A stretch of DNA of 29,794 nt from CAYXUW01 sp964468375. GTDB lineage: Bacteria > Planctomycetota > Phycisphaerae > Sedimentisphaerales > Anaerobacaceae. Both the position numbers and the translations under genes were made by a program. Each line of letters begins with the position of its first letter. Within the stretch, counting starts at the first letter, position 1. The stretch covers positions 1 to 29,794 of the forward strand of contig CAYXUW010000007.1 in NCBI GenBank assembly GCA_964468375.1, written 5' to 3'. Below the pieces are notes generated by a model. It did not search any database. It was not told the DNA's origin and worked only from the letters and a program-made list of their open reading frames with translations. Below, piece by piece: positions 14,912 through 23,530 of this stretch.

Positions 14912-16903
14912 ATGCGAACTAATCGTCAGAAACAGACGCTGGGAACTTTTCTACTTTGTCTGGGAATTACTCTGATTACTATAATTGCCTTTGAGCAGGT
15001 TCGGAACAATCAGTTTGTTTACGATGACCTTTTGTATATAACCCAAAACCCACACGTTTTTAAAGGGTTATCCGCTGAATCCGTGAAGTGGGCGTTTACC
15101 GCGACGCACGCCGGTAACTGGCACCCAGTGACATGGTTGAGTCATATATTGGACTGCGAGCTTTTTGGGGTCGAACCGTTTTGGCCGCACTTGGAAAATC
15201 TGCTGATTCACATATTAAATGCTCTGTTGCTGTTCTGGATTTTAAGAAATATGACAGGGGCCTTCTGGCGAAGCGCGATTGCGGCTGCTGTTTTTGCGCT
15301 TCATCCGATTCATGTCGAATCTGTCGCTTGGGCGGCGGAACGTAAAGACCTTTTATGTGGGTTTTTCTGGATGCTTACCATAGCATCCTATATTGAATAC
15401 GCGCGAAGGCCAGGCTCGAGTAGATACTTTTTAGTAGTTATCTTTTTTATTCTGGGGCTGATGTCAAAACCGATGATAGTGACGCTGCCGTTTGTTTTGC
15501 TGCTGGTGGATTATTGGCCGTTGGCGAGGTTCGAGAAATTTCAACCAAATGATGTTGAGAACCGGTTTAAGAAGGCGCCTGCGGGGTTTTTATTGGCAGA
15601 AAAAATACCTTTATTTATTCTCGTGGCTTTATCATGCGTTATCACATTTGTTGCTCAGCGGGAGCAGGGGGCAATGGATATGCTAGAGCCGATGGGCTTC
15701 GGTGTTCGTGCGGCCAATGCGCTGGCTTCAGATATAACTTACATGAGCAAAATGATATACCCAAGTAGTTTAGCAGTTATGTATCCGCATCCAGGCGGAG
15801 AGCTTGGGTTGTGGTATGCGTTGATTTCCCTTTGTGTGATACTCGTCGTATCTGTGATAGTGATTCGTCTCGGTCGGCGCAGTCCGTATCTTGTTCTCGG
15901 CTGGTTCTGGTATTTGGGGACACTGGTTCCTGCGATTGGTTTTGTTCAGGTTGGCGTGCAGGGTATGGCGGACCGTTATACTTACCTGCCGTCGATTGGT
16001 TTTTTCATAATTGTTGTCTGGGGTGCCGCCGATCTGGCTGAGAAGCGGAGGTTTTTGAAAATCGCGGTGCTGATATCGGCACTTGTAATTATTTCTCTGT
16101 TAGTTGTCTGCACTCGAAAGCAGGTTCGATACTGGAGAAACAATTTTGCTTTGTTTGAACACGCTCTTTCGGTTGCAGGAAACAGCCCTGAGATGCTTTA
16201 TAATATGGGTGTTGTGATGCAGCGGGAGCGCAATTTCGACCTAGCCCTGCAGTGCTACCAACAGTCTCTGCAGCATAAGAAGGATTATTTTCAGGCGGAT
16301 AATAATATTGGAAGCATACTTCGCCAGCAGGGCAAACTCGATGAAGCCGCGGGTTATATTAACAGGGCATTACAAATCAATCCTGAATATTCGCAGGCAT
16401 ACAACAATCTGGGGTTGGTGTTGGCTGAGCGAGGTAGTTTAAGTGATGCGATTGTCCAGTTTCGGCGGGCGGTAGACATTGCACCAGATTTTATTGAGGC
16501 GCGTCAGAATCTGGCGGCTTCACTTCATGCCAGCGGTAAATATGACGAATCGATGAGTCAATATCGTGAGATACTCCAGTTGGATTCTAACCATGTTGCT
16601 TCTCTGAAGGCATTAGCGGGGCTTTTGATTGTGCATCCTGTTATGCAGCGGCGAAATCCCGCTGAGGCGGTTTTGCTCGCCGAAAGGGCGGCTGTGTTGA
16701 CTAAGCGTAGAAATCCCGCTATACTTGAAACTCTCGCAGCGGCTTATGCGGCAGCGGGACAATTCGAGCGGGCGGTGACTACAATACAGCAAGCTATTAG
16801 TCTGGCTCCGGATATAGAGCGTTTTAGCGAACAACTGGATATGTATAAACAGGGTAAATTACCCGAGGAGCTTACGTCAGGACAGGAGCTTTATGATCGA
16901 TAA
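14912..16903 (+). CDS. TMTC-like GT-C membrane protein with C-terminal TPR repeats
   Basis: A 663-residue protein. The first ~410 residues carry about 10-12 hydrophobic segments with the conserved motifs FVYDDLLYITQNPHVF, WHPVTWLSHILDCELFG and FALHPIHVESVAWAAERKDLL, the pattern of bacterial relatives of TMTC/PMT-type protein O-mannosyltransferases (GT-C fold; the acidic DD lies in the first outer loop). Residues ~426-650 form about six tetratricopeptide repeats (PEMLYNMGVVMQRERNFDLA, AYNNLGLVLAERGSLSDAIV, PAILETLAAAYAAAGQFERA). Such proteins may transfer sugar from a lipid carrier to proteins, but few bacterial ones have been tested. The stop codon is only 5 bases from the end of the convergent GT2 gene, leaving no room for separate terminators. 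Confidence 0.82.
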   Translation: MRTNRQKQTLGTFLLCLGITLITIIAFEQVRNNQFVYDDLLYITQNPHVFKGLSAESVKWAFTATHAGNWHPVTWLSHILDCELFGVEPFWPHLENLLIHILNALLLFWILRNMTGAFWRSAIAAAVFALHPIHVESVAWAAERKDLLCGFFWMLTIASYIEYARRPGSSRYFLVVIFFILGLMSKPMIVTLPFVLLLVDYWPLARFEKFQPNDVENRFKKAPAGFLLAEKIPLFILVALSCVITFVAQREQGAMDMLEPMGFGVRAANALASDITYMSKMIYPSSLAVMYPHPGGELGLWYALISLCVILVVSVIVIRLGRRSPYLVLGWFWYLGTLVPAIGFVQVGVQGMADRYTYLPSIGFFIIVVWGAADLAEKRRFLKIAVLISALVIISLLVVCTRKQVRYWRNNFALFEHALSVAGNSPEMLYNMGVVMQRERNFDLALQCYQQSLQHKKDYFQADNNIGSILRQQGKLDEAAGYINRALQINPEYSQAYNNLGLVLAERGSLSDAIVQFRRAVDIAPDFIEARQNLAASLHASGKYDESMSQYREILQLDSNHVASLKALAGLLIVHPVMQRRNPAEAVLLAERAAVLTKRRNPAILETLAAAYAAAGQFERAVTTIQQAISLAPDIERFSEQLDMYKQGKLPEELTSGQELYDR

Positions 16904-16908
16904 GCGGG

Positions 16909-17655
16909 TCAGGGGCCGAACAGTCGGGATTTAATAAGATTCATTTTCGCCAGGCGATATTTTACAGCCGTGCTTAGACAACCGAAACCATACTTGATGC
17001 TGCGCTGGAAATTAATGGAGGAGGATTCCGCACAATAATTCGTAGGACAGCTTACTTCAGCTATTTTGTAACCGAGCCATAGAATCTGGGTGAGCATCTG
17101 ATTATCAAAGACGAAATCATCGGAATTTCTTTCCAGAGGCAGTTTTTCCAAAAGTTGCCGTGAGAAGGCGCGGTAGCCGGTGTGGTATTCAGAAAGTTTT
17201 GCCCCTGTCATAATATTTTCAAACAAGGTCAAAAAGCGGTTCGAGACGTATCTCCACCAAGGCATCCCGCCTTTTAGGGCGTATCCCCCCAGGATTCGTG
17301 AGCCCAATACGCAGTGATATAAGCCGTTTCCTATCATTGCGGTCATCGCAGGGATTAGTTTCGGGGTGTATTGATAATCGGGATGGACCATAATAATAAT
17401 GTCGGCTTGCTGTTCCATCGCCAGTTTATAGCAGGTTTTTTGATTTGCGCCATAGCCCTGATTTTGGGGGTGTGCATGGACGATTGTTCTCGGGAGTGTT
17501 TTTGCTATTTCTGTGGTTTCGTCACTGCTGCCGTCATCAGTTATAATGACAAGGTCAACAACTTCCTGAGCCGTGACCTCGTCATAGGTTGGACGAAGGG
17601 TCTTGGCTGCGTTATAGGCCGGCATAACAACAATGACTTTTTTATCTTTGAACAT
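16909..17655 (-). CDS. GT2 glycosyltransferase, dolichol-phosphate-mannose-synthase-like
   Basis: A 248-residue protein starting ATG 17655. It has a GT-A fold: VIVVMPAYNAAKTL, VIITDDGSSDET, NQGYGANQKTCYKLA and the metal-binding region IIIMVHPDYQYTPKL, where HPD replaces the common DxD. The C-terminal part has GYRAFSRQLLEKLP. There are no strong membrane segments, so it is a cytoplasmic or peripheral enzyme that moves a nucleotide-linked sugar to a polyprenyl phosphate or lipid. It is the last gene of the four-gene minus-strand operon and may supply the lipid-linked donor used by the upstream GT39-like gene product; this is inference. Confidence 0.85.
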   Translation of the reverse strand: MFKDKKVIVVMPAYNAAKTLRPTYDEVTAQEVVDLVIITDDGSSDETTEIAKTLPRTIVHAHPQNQGYGANQKTCYKLAMEQQADIIIMVHPDYQYTPKLIPAMTAMIGNGLYHCVLGSRILGGYALKGGMPWWRYVSNRFLTLFENIMTGAKLSEYHTGYRAFSRQLLEKLPLERNSDDFVFDNQMLTQILWLGYKIAEVSCPTNYCAESSSINFQRSIKYGFGCLSTAVKYRLAKMNLIKSRLFGP

Positions 17656-17713
17656 AATGGTTCCGGTGTCTGATATTATAACAAGTCCTGCTTAGAATAG
17701 GAAACCACAACAT

Positions 17714-19357
17714 CTAATCATCTCGTCCCCAAACTGAAATCCAGCATTTTGATAGTGGTGAATAGTCGCGTGCCTCATTACCCCAGCGATATACAGTTTT
17801 TTTCATTGAAACAATGTCGATAACACCAACGGGGTGTATGTGCTGGTTTTGCCGATATTGTTGAAACCACTGGAAAATCCTCCTCTCTGAACTGGATCGG
17901 ACAAGCCAGGAAGTGGGAACATTTACGAAAATCAAAAATTTAGGACGGTTCACCTCTATTTCCTTAATCATTTCTTCCTGCATCTTCAGAGCATAGCTGT
18001 GGTTTTCCATCAATGCATAAGTATATATGTATCCTGTAGCAGCACGTCTGTTTGAGTAAAAGTAGATTTGCGGTTCGGAACCAATAACGGCGATACAATC
18101 ATCCTTGGAAGAGTTTTCTTTAATGAGGCGGGCAATTTCCAATGATTCGGGGAACGGGTTAAGGCCGTAAGTTGTGCGCGATGCCTCGTTTGGGGTCATA
18201 ACAAATAAGAAATTTCGCTGGTGATAAATTGTATAAAACACCACGACGATGCTTAACAAAATAGGCACAGCCCTTTTCAACAAAAGTGATTGGGAACTTG
18301 CGAAAAGTTCGGGGATGGAACTGGCACCAATTCCGGCCAACAGTGCGACGGCCGGTAGTAAAAGAGTGAAGTAGTGCAGACGGAAATAAAAGCCTGGACA
18401 AACAGATAAAAACGAGAAAAACAGAAAACCAACTACAAACACGCTGTGCCGTCGAGCTTTCTTGTTCCACCACAAAGATATCAGACCGATACCGGCCATA
18501 ATCCAAATCAGGATTGCCGGACCAGCGATCCGTGTTATTTGCATCTTCAGAGATTTTATCCCTGTAGAGAACGGCACATTTGAAACATATTCCTTGGCAT
18601 AAAGGAATGTCCAGAACCAGAATTTTTCGAACGCTCCGCACCACCAGAGGACTAAGCACGTTACGGCGAAAGGCAATAATACACCGAACAAGAAAAGTAT
18701 GGCTTTGGCAGAGAAAGACTTCCAGAGCAGCGGCTGGCGGCGAAGCTCGCAAAAAAGCAGATACAGTCCGGCAAAAACTATGAAAGCGGCACCGTGCTGT
18801 TTCATTAGAAATGCCAGTCCGAGCAATACCGCCCCGGTCAGCAGGGACCACCATTTTTGGTAATCGATAGCATATAGCAAAAACAGTATGCCGGCAAGCG
18901 CGAGAAGGATGACAAAATGTTCGGCATTGGCGGAGATGCCCTGAAGTGCCTGGCCCAGCGACAGCAAAGCAAAGGCGGCGGCTGCGACTACGCCTGTAAT
19001 GCTATCGAGCAGTTTTTTACCCAGAAGAAATAGCAGCAGGATGGTTACGGTGTTGATGACCAGAAGTCCCAAGTGAATTCCGCCGTGGGTTTGTCCGAAA
19101 GCGGCAAGAATCAGGGCATAGGCAGCGTAGATTCCCGGCAGTTTCATATTATAGGCCTGAGTATAGGGGGCAATACCTTGTAATATGAGTTGGCCGGCGT
19201 AAGCATATTCTCCTTCGTCCCGCTCAAGTGGAACCTCCAGAAGACGAATACGAACAGCGGCGGTAAATATTACGACAACCAACAACGCAGCCCATACCCA
19301 ATAACTATGGCGAGACCCCTGTTTTGCGACGTGCGGAACTACATCTTTGTCCGCCAT
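17714..19357 (-). CDS. GT39/ArnT-like membrane glycosyltransferase
   Basis: A 547-residue protein, ATG at 19357 behind GGAG 10 bases upstream. About 10-12 membrane segments; the first outer loop carries LERDEGEYAYAGQLILQG with the acidic pair Asp47-Glu48, followed by YNMKLPGIYAAY, the GT-C signature of PMT/ArnT-type enzymes that transfer a sugar from a polyprenyl-phosphate donor. Later segments include HYFTLLLPAVALLAG. The C-terminal ~150 residues form an outer soluble domain (CIAVIGSEPQIYFYSNRRAATG). Together with the GT2 enzyme it fits a route for decorating lipids, glycans or proteins on the outer side of the inner membrane. Confidence 0.85.
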   Translation of the reverse strand: MADKDVVPHVAKQGSRHSYWVWAALLVVVIFTAAVRIRLLEVPLERDEGEYAYAGQLILQGIAPYTQAYNMKLPGIYAAYALILAAFGQTHGGIHLGLLVINTVTILLLFLLGKKLLDSITGVVAAAAFALLSLGQALQGISANAEHFVILLALAGILFLLYAIDYQKWWSLLTGAVLLGLAFLMKQHGAAFIVFAGLYLLFCELRRQPLLWKSFSAKAILFLFGVLLPFAVTCLVLWWCGAFEKFWFWTFLYAKEYVSNVPFSTGIKSLKMQITRIAGPAILIWIMAGIGLISLWWNKKARRHSVFVVGFLFFSFLSVCPGFYFRLHYFTLLLPAVALLAGIGASSIPELFASSQSLLLKRAVPILLSIVVVFYTIYHQRNFLFVMTPNEASRTTYGLNPFPESLEIARLIKENSSKDDCIAVIGSEPQIYFYSNRRAATGYIYTYALMENHSYALKMQEEMIKEIEVNRPKFLIFVNVPTSWLVRSSSERRIFQWFQQYRQNQHIHPVGVIDIVSMKKTVYRWGNEARDYSPLSKCWISVWGRDD

Positions 19358-19373
19358 ATGTGATTATCTCCGG

Positions 19374-20414
19374 TTATTTTTTGCTGGCTTCGCGTCGGAA
19401 GATTTTCTCGTATACCTTTTCGTAGCCGGCAACCATACGATCGATGGTGAAATTTTCTTCCACTCGCTGTCGGCACTTTTTGCGGTCTATCAAATCGATT
19501 TTTTCGACCGCCTGAACTGCCTCATCGACGCTGTTGACTAAATAGCCCGTTGTTTTATCCGCGATAACTTCTCTGCAGGAGCCCAAATCCATCGCGATTA
19601 CCGGCACGCCCGCTGCCATAGATTCGGCCATCACGAGGCCGAACCGTTCGGGAATCAGATTAAGGTGAATAACTGCATACGCTTCTTTGAGAAGAGCGTC
19701 GCGCTGGACGGGATTTACCGGGCCGATATATTTTATGGAGGAATCGTTGATGTGCGGCTTGACGAGTGTGTCGAAATAATTCTGGTCTTGGATTATTCCT
19801 GCTATAATTAAGTCTCTGCCGGATTTTTTTGCGACCTCGATAGCAAGGTGTGTTCCCTTGTCGTTGTGTATTCGCCCGTAATGGACGAGCTTATCGCCGG
19901 GTTGGGATCTGAAGGTGAGATTGGAAAGGTCGATGCCGTTGTAAACCGTCGCCAAGTAGGGCAGGTCTTTGTCCCTGTCGGAATCGCTGATGGAAACATA
20001 GTAGGTATCTCTATGCTCGTGATAGACCCGCAGTATGTCGGGGTCGGAGAAGCCGTGGATAGTCGTTAGCATTGGTGTTTTTATAAGCGGCAGGTAAGTT
20101 AACGGCAGATAATCGAAATTATTATGAATTAGGTCGAATTCATCCGTCCTTTCCATAACCTTGGAGATGTGCAGGCAGGTAGAGACCAGCGGGATTTGTG
20201 TTTTGTCCTCTTCGTAGCCCTTTTCTATCCAGCCGATGAGTTTTGCTCTTGTTATAGATTCTTTTGTCGCAAACAGCGTTACGTTTTTCCAGCCGCGGGC
20301 CACCAGACCTTCTGTTATGTTGCTGGCCACCGTTTCCCACGCACCATAAGCTCGCGGAGGTGTCCGCCAAGCGACGGGCGATAGAACGGCTATTTTTTTG
20401 TTTTTGATATCCAT
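19374..20414 (-). CDS. GT4 glycosyltransferase
   Basis: A 346-residue cytoplasmic protein from ATG 20414. The GT-B N-terminal half has IAVLSPVAWRTPPRAYGAWE and FDLIHNNFDYLPL; the C-terminal half has KLVHYGRIHNDKGTHLAIEV and the nucleotide-sugar motif PERFGLVMAESMAAGVPVIA with paired Glu. It transfers a sugar from a nucleotide donor with retention. It starts 18 bases after the dehydrogenase stop with no clear ribosome site, so translation probably depends on coupling to that gene. Role: a cytoplasmic step of surface polysaccharide or glycolipid assembly; substrate unknown. Confidence 0.88.
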   Translation of the reverse strand: MDIKNKKIAVLSPVAWRTPPRAYGAWETVASNITEGLVARGWKNVTLFATKESITRAKLIGWIEKGYEEDKTQIPLVSTCLHISKVMERTDEFDLIHNNFDYLPLTYLPLIKTPMLTTIHGFSDPDILRVYHEHRDTYYVSISDSDRDKDLPYLATVYNGIDLSNLTFRSQPGDKLVHYGRIHNDKGTHLAIEVAKKSGRDLIIAGIIQDQNYFDTLVKPHINDSSIKYIGPVNPVQRDALLKEAYAVIHLNLIPERFGLVMAESMAAGVPVIAMDLGSCREVIADKTTGYLVNSVDEAVQAVEKIDLIDRKKCRQRVEENFTIDRMVAGYEKVYEKIFRREASKK

Positions 20415-20432
20415 ATTAGTGATATAATATTT

Positions 20433-22067
20433 TCAACTTTTGCGGACTTGTTCTTTGATTCGCTGGATATGTCCCCGACCAAGGGCTTTTACCTCGCAGC
20501 CGAGCTCGAAATATCTGCGAATTTTCTCGTCATCCAATATGCCAAAGCAGTCAATTACCGCCAAAGGTGCGCCGGCCCATTCGACTATTTTGTCGGGGTC
20601 AAGTTCGAGATAAGGTGCGTGCGGAACCGCTAATATAATCGCCTGGATGCCGGCGAGCGCCTTAGCAAGGTCTTTCTGAATGTGTATATTAGCCAAAACG
20701 TCCTGATTACGGAAGAATCGTGCCCAGGAGTGTCCCGGCGCGGGGTATGTATCCTGTTTTTCCAGCTCAAACCAATGCTCGAGGTATGGGTCGTGCACCT
20801 TCATCTCGGCTCCCATTTCTGTTAGCTTGCGGACAACTATTTCCGAACCGCTGTATCGCGTATCGGCCACGTCCTGCCGATAGCTGGCGCCGCAAAGCAA
20901 CAGCGGTGCACCGGCTACCTGCCTGCCCATATTGCGGAGAGCATCTCTTGTCAGCGCTGCAACGTGGAGGCCGCGGGTGTCGTTTATATCGATGGCCGTC
21001 GTTGTTATTTTGAAAATGTCATCATTGAAGCCGAGGATGTGTTTATATGCCCAGTAACCCAAGCCGCCGTCTTTAGGCAGGCAGTATCCGCCGATACCGG
21101 GGCCCGGGAATATAATGTTGTTGTGTGTCGGCCGAACCTTAATTGCTTTGATGACCTTAATCAGGTCCACGCCGTTGCGCTCCGCAAACAGGCTCCACTC
21201 ATTGAGGAAAGCTAGAGTAGTCGCGCGGTAGGAATTCTCGACGATTTTGGTGGTTTCCGATTCAATCGGGCGGTCCATAACTGTCAGGGGGTATTCTTCC
21301 GTATTCAGCACTTCCCGCAGAAATTTCTCGACGCGCTCTCTGGCCTCTGTATTGCAGCCGGAGCAAACCCGCCAGAAGTCCCGTATTGACGAAACGTAAT
21401 GCCTGCCAGGCATAACTCTTTCAAAACTGTGTGCCAGAAGCGGTTCTGATTTTATGTCTCTTGCGGCAAATGCCTTTTTCATAATCGGCCAGGCGACAAA
21501 CTCTGTTGTTCCCGGCGCCACGGTTGTCTCAATTAGTGTCAGACATTTAGCCGGCACCTTTTCACCGATGGTTTTCATCGTTGCTTCTAGCGCGCTCATT
21601 TCAGCCCTGCCGGTTCGCATATTGCCGAGAGCCTCTTTCGTATAATCGCACTGGACATCCACGACCACGCAGTCGGCTAGCTTCAGGCAGTCGCTATTAT
21701 ATGTGGCCACAAGTGTTTTTTTATCGAGCACACAGCGTTTTATCATCGGCTCGACATCGGGGTCTTCCGCCTTTACCGGTGAGGTTCCTCGATTGAGTAG
21801 GGGAATTTTCCAGTAGCTTCTTGTGCTGGGCCGTTGACAGCCGATGACGAATTTGTTCGGTTTGCCGCTATCTTTGTCAACACTGTCGGCGATTATAGCA
21901 GCCATAACCGCACCGACAAAACCGACTCCCATAACGACGACAATTTCTTTGCCTTCTTTGCGAGCTGTTTCTGTCAGAGACTCGATTCGGTTGAATTCTG
22001 CGGCGTAATCACTTTTTTCAGGGATAGTAAATTTTTCACCTTCCGGACTTACAGAGTAATTATTCAC
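20433..22067 (-). CDS. UDP-glucose/GDP-mannose dehydrogenase family protein
   Basis: A 544-residue protein from GTG 22067, chosen because GAGAGG lies 8 bases upstream; the GTG three codons earlier (22076) overlaps that site. The NAD-binding motif is VVVMGVGFVGAVMAA, followed by LIETTVAPGTTEF, HSFERVMPGRHY, KIVENSYRATTLAFLNEW and the catalytic Cys329 in GPGIGGYCLPKD, with the C-terminal domain ending VIDCFGILDD. The reaction is a four-electron oxidation of a nucleotide sugar to a uronic acid. At 544 residues it is longer than the usual ~430-450, with extra residues at the N-terminus and between 60 and 100, so it may use an unusual nucleotide sugar. First gene of the polysaccharide operon (GT4, GT39-like, GT2 follow). 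Confidence 0.88.
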   Translation of the reverse strand: MNNYSVSPEGEKFTIPEKSDYAAEFNRIESLTETARKEGKEIVVVMGVGFVGAVMAAIIADSVDKDSGKPNKFVIGCQRPSTRSYWKIPLLNRGTSPVKAEDPDVEPMIKRCVLDKKTLVATYNSDCLKLADCVVVDVQCDYTKEALGNMRTGRAEMSALEATMKTIGEKVPAKCLTLIETTVAPGTTEFVAWPIMKKAFAARDIKSEPLLAHSFERVMPGRHYVSSIRDFWRVCSGCNTEARERVEKFLREVLNTEEYPLTVMDRPIESETTKIVENSYRATTLAFLNEWSLFAERNGVDLIKVIKAIKVRPTHNNIIFPGPGIGGYCLPKDGGLGYWAYKHILGFNDDIFKITTTAIDINDTRGLHVAALTRDALRNMGRQVAGAPLLLCGASYRQDVADTRYSGSEIVVRKLTEMGAEMKVHDPYLEHWFELEKQDTYPAPGHSWARFFRNQDVLANIHIQKDLAKALAGIQAIILAVPHAPYLELDPDKIVEWAGAPLAVIDCFGILDDEKIRRYFELGCEVKALGRGHIQRIKEQVRKS

Positions 22068-22302
22068 TCTTTGCACCTCTCATAATAATTTCGTGTCTCG
22101 CCCTATACTTCGCGATTATGTCATCGAAAGTTTACCAGTAATGCTATTTATATCAAGGTTTTTCTCGCATCTCGTATATTGGTGGTCGTTTGGCGATAGT
22201 TTCCTGATAAGTTTATATGCTTTTACCTAAGATTAATATAGGAGTGAGAGGAAATTTGAGTGGAATCGATTCTTAATGCTGCTATTTTGTGAAAGCGGGT
22301 AC

Positions 22303-22641
22303 TTATTTTGCTGCTTTGATTTTTTCTTTTTCACATTCGAGTTCTTCGTTTGGTCGACAAATCGATTGCGGTTCGGCTACTCTTCGATAGCCCAGGGCCT
22401 TTATCACCTCAAGAACCTCCGTCCAGGTAGGGAATGGTCTGGTGTTTTTTCTTTTATACTCGTCGATGGCCATAAGAAACTCGAACTGCTCATCGGACAT
22501 TTGGCCTTCTTCGGCAGCTTTTCTTTCTTCACTTACGCGCCTTCCGGGGCCTCGTTTGCGGTCCAGCCCCAAACGTCTGTCAACGACAGTTTGTCTTCTG
22601 TCGCCACCGGACCGCCGTTCTGTCGAATTTTGCTCATCCAT
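22303..22641 (-). CDS. Arg-rich small protein, function unknown
   Basis: A 112-residue protein from ATG 22641, with AAAGG 11 bases upstream. The N-terminal half is packed with spaced DRR/ERR/GRR groups (STERRSGGDRRQ, DRRLGLDRKRGPGRR), giving a strongly basic, probably disordered segment able to bind nucleic acid or acidic partners; the second half is a compact helical unit (EQFEFLMAIDEYKRKNTRPF, WTEVLEVIKALGYRRV). The last unit looks like a small domain with the pattern of an HTH-type helix pair. No family recognised. It is 54 bases after the DUF2007-like gene and probably its operon partner; the partner's C-terminus is strongly acidic. Confidence 0.6.
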   Translation of the reverse strand: MDEQNSTERRSGGDRRQTVVDRRLGLDRKRGPGRRVSEERKAAEEGQMSDEQFEFLMAIDEYKRKNTRPFPTWTEVLEVIKALGYRRVAEPQSICRPNEELECEKEKIKAAK

Positions 22642-22695
22642 TTATTGTCATACCTTTGTAAAAGTGCTTTGAGCCGGTTCGGGCGGATATTGTTT

Positions 22696-23019
22696 TTAAA
22701 AATCGTCCTCGAAGAGGTCGTCGCCGAGGTCATCCTCGCCTTCATCTTCTAATGCAAAATCGTAAAAGTCGTCGTAGGCATTCTGAGACTCAATTACTAC
22801 GTGTGCTTCGTCGAGGTAGTCTTCCGGAACCATTATGGCAATACTTTTGGGGGCATCCGGCGACTCCTTGTCTTGCTCTTTTATCGTAGTGGGGATACCA
22901 TTGGTTTCCAGCAGGGTTTCATATTCTTTGGCCTGTTCAATGTCTTCGGCTAAAGTGACAACGACAAGCTCTTGGAGATTCGTTTCTGATTTTTGCCTTT
23001 TTTTAGATCTCTTAGCCAT
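22696..23019 (-). CDS. DUF2007-like small protein with acidic tail
   Basis: A 107-residue protein, ATG at 23019 with GGAG 7 bases upstream. A basic N-terminus (MAKRSKKRQKSE) leads into a ferredoxin-like segment, ELVVVTLAEDIEQAKEYETL, LETNGIPTTIKEQDKE, SIAIMVPEDYLDEAHVVIES, that matches DUF2007 putative signal-transducing proteins. The last ~28 residues are almost all Asp, Glu, Phe and Gly (DEGEDDLGDDLFEDDF), an acidic tail. Function is not known. It is divergent from the histone gene, with ~310 bases between them, and is followed by the Arg-rich protein gene. Confidence 0.72.
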   Translation of the reverse strand: MAKRSKKRQKSETNLQELVVVTLAEDIEQAKEYETLLETNGIPTTIKEQDKESPDAPKSIAIMVPEDYLDEAHVVIESQNAYDDFYDFALEDEGEDDLGDDLFEDDF

Positions 23020-23331
23020 TTTATTTCTCCGCTAAAAGGTTTAATTCATATTTCACTGTAGGGGCCATTTTGAGGTATCTTCGTCAAAATAAACCATCCG
23101 AATTATTAAAAATTCCAGCTTATTGTGAAAAAACCGTCATTCGGTAACCTTGTTTTTGCAAGAACTTTTTGCTATCGGCTTTCCAGCGGCAAAAATTTAG
23201 CTTTTGGGCATATTTTTTGTTGCAAATCCCTGCTGATTTTTGTAATAACAACCCTCATAATGTGCCTGAACCAATGGTTTGGTACTGGCCTATTTAAAAC
23301 TTAACTTTTTTGACATGGAGGATTTGTACCA
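23020..23331. other. Divergent intergenic region between DUF2007-like and histone genes
   Basis: About 310 A/T-rich bases with no convincing gene. It must hold promoters for both directions; a candidate for the histone gene is at 23220-23248, and none stands out for the minus strand. Confidence 0.6.
23220..23248 (+). promoter_or_regulatory. Candidate promoter of the histone gene
   Basis: TTGCAA (23220-23225), 17-base spacer, TAATAA (23243-23248). Transcription would begin near 23255, ~75 bases before the ATG. A second A/T-rich hexamer, CATAAT (23256-23261), lacks a partner. Confidence 0.45.
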
Positions 23332-23517
23332 ATGGCAAAGAAAAAAGAGTCTTTAATTGTAGCCAGCAAAGTTAAGGCCTACATCAAGAGCAAGAGGATG
23401 ATGACCTCGTCTGATGCGCTTGCGGCAATCAGTGATGCGGTTTATTGCATGCTCGATAGGGCTGTTGAACGGACCAAGGCCAATCGCCGCAGCACCGTCA
23501 AGCCGCAGGACCTGTAA
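23332..23517 (+). CDS. Bacterial histone-fold DNA-binding protein (61 aa)
   Basis: A 61-residue basic protein, ATG at 23332 after GGAGG (23317-23321). It follows the minimal histone fold: short helix 1 (ASKVKAYIKSK), a long central helix (SDALAAISDAVYCMLDRAVERTKA, about 27-50), and the loop-helix 3 motif NRRSTVKPQDL (51-61). The Arg53-x-Thr55-Val56 to Asp60 spacing is the RxTVxxxD signature of archaeal and eukaryotic histones, where Arg and Asp clamp the L2 loop. From memory it resembles the Bdellovibrio histone Bd0055 (HBb), including the opening VxSKVKxxIK. Such short histones dimerise and bind DNA. Lys and Arg are 15 of 61 residues. No C-terminal tail follows. It sits alone between the DUF2007-like genes and the glycogen cluster and is followed by an inverted repeat. 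Confidence 0.88.
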   Translation: MAKKKESLIVASKVKAYIKSKRMMTSSDALAAISDAVYCMLDRAVERTKANRRSTVKPQDL

Positions 23518-23530
23518 AAGTGCCGTTAGG

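Noticed and set aside
18159..18854. 231-codon minus-strand frame inside the GT39-like gene
   Set aside because: Out-of-frame shadow with no family pattern; the main frame has GT-C motifs and membrane segments.
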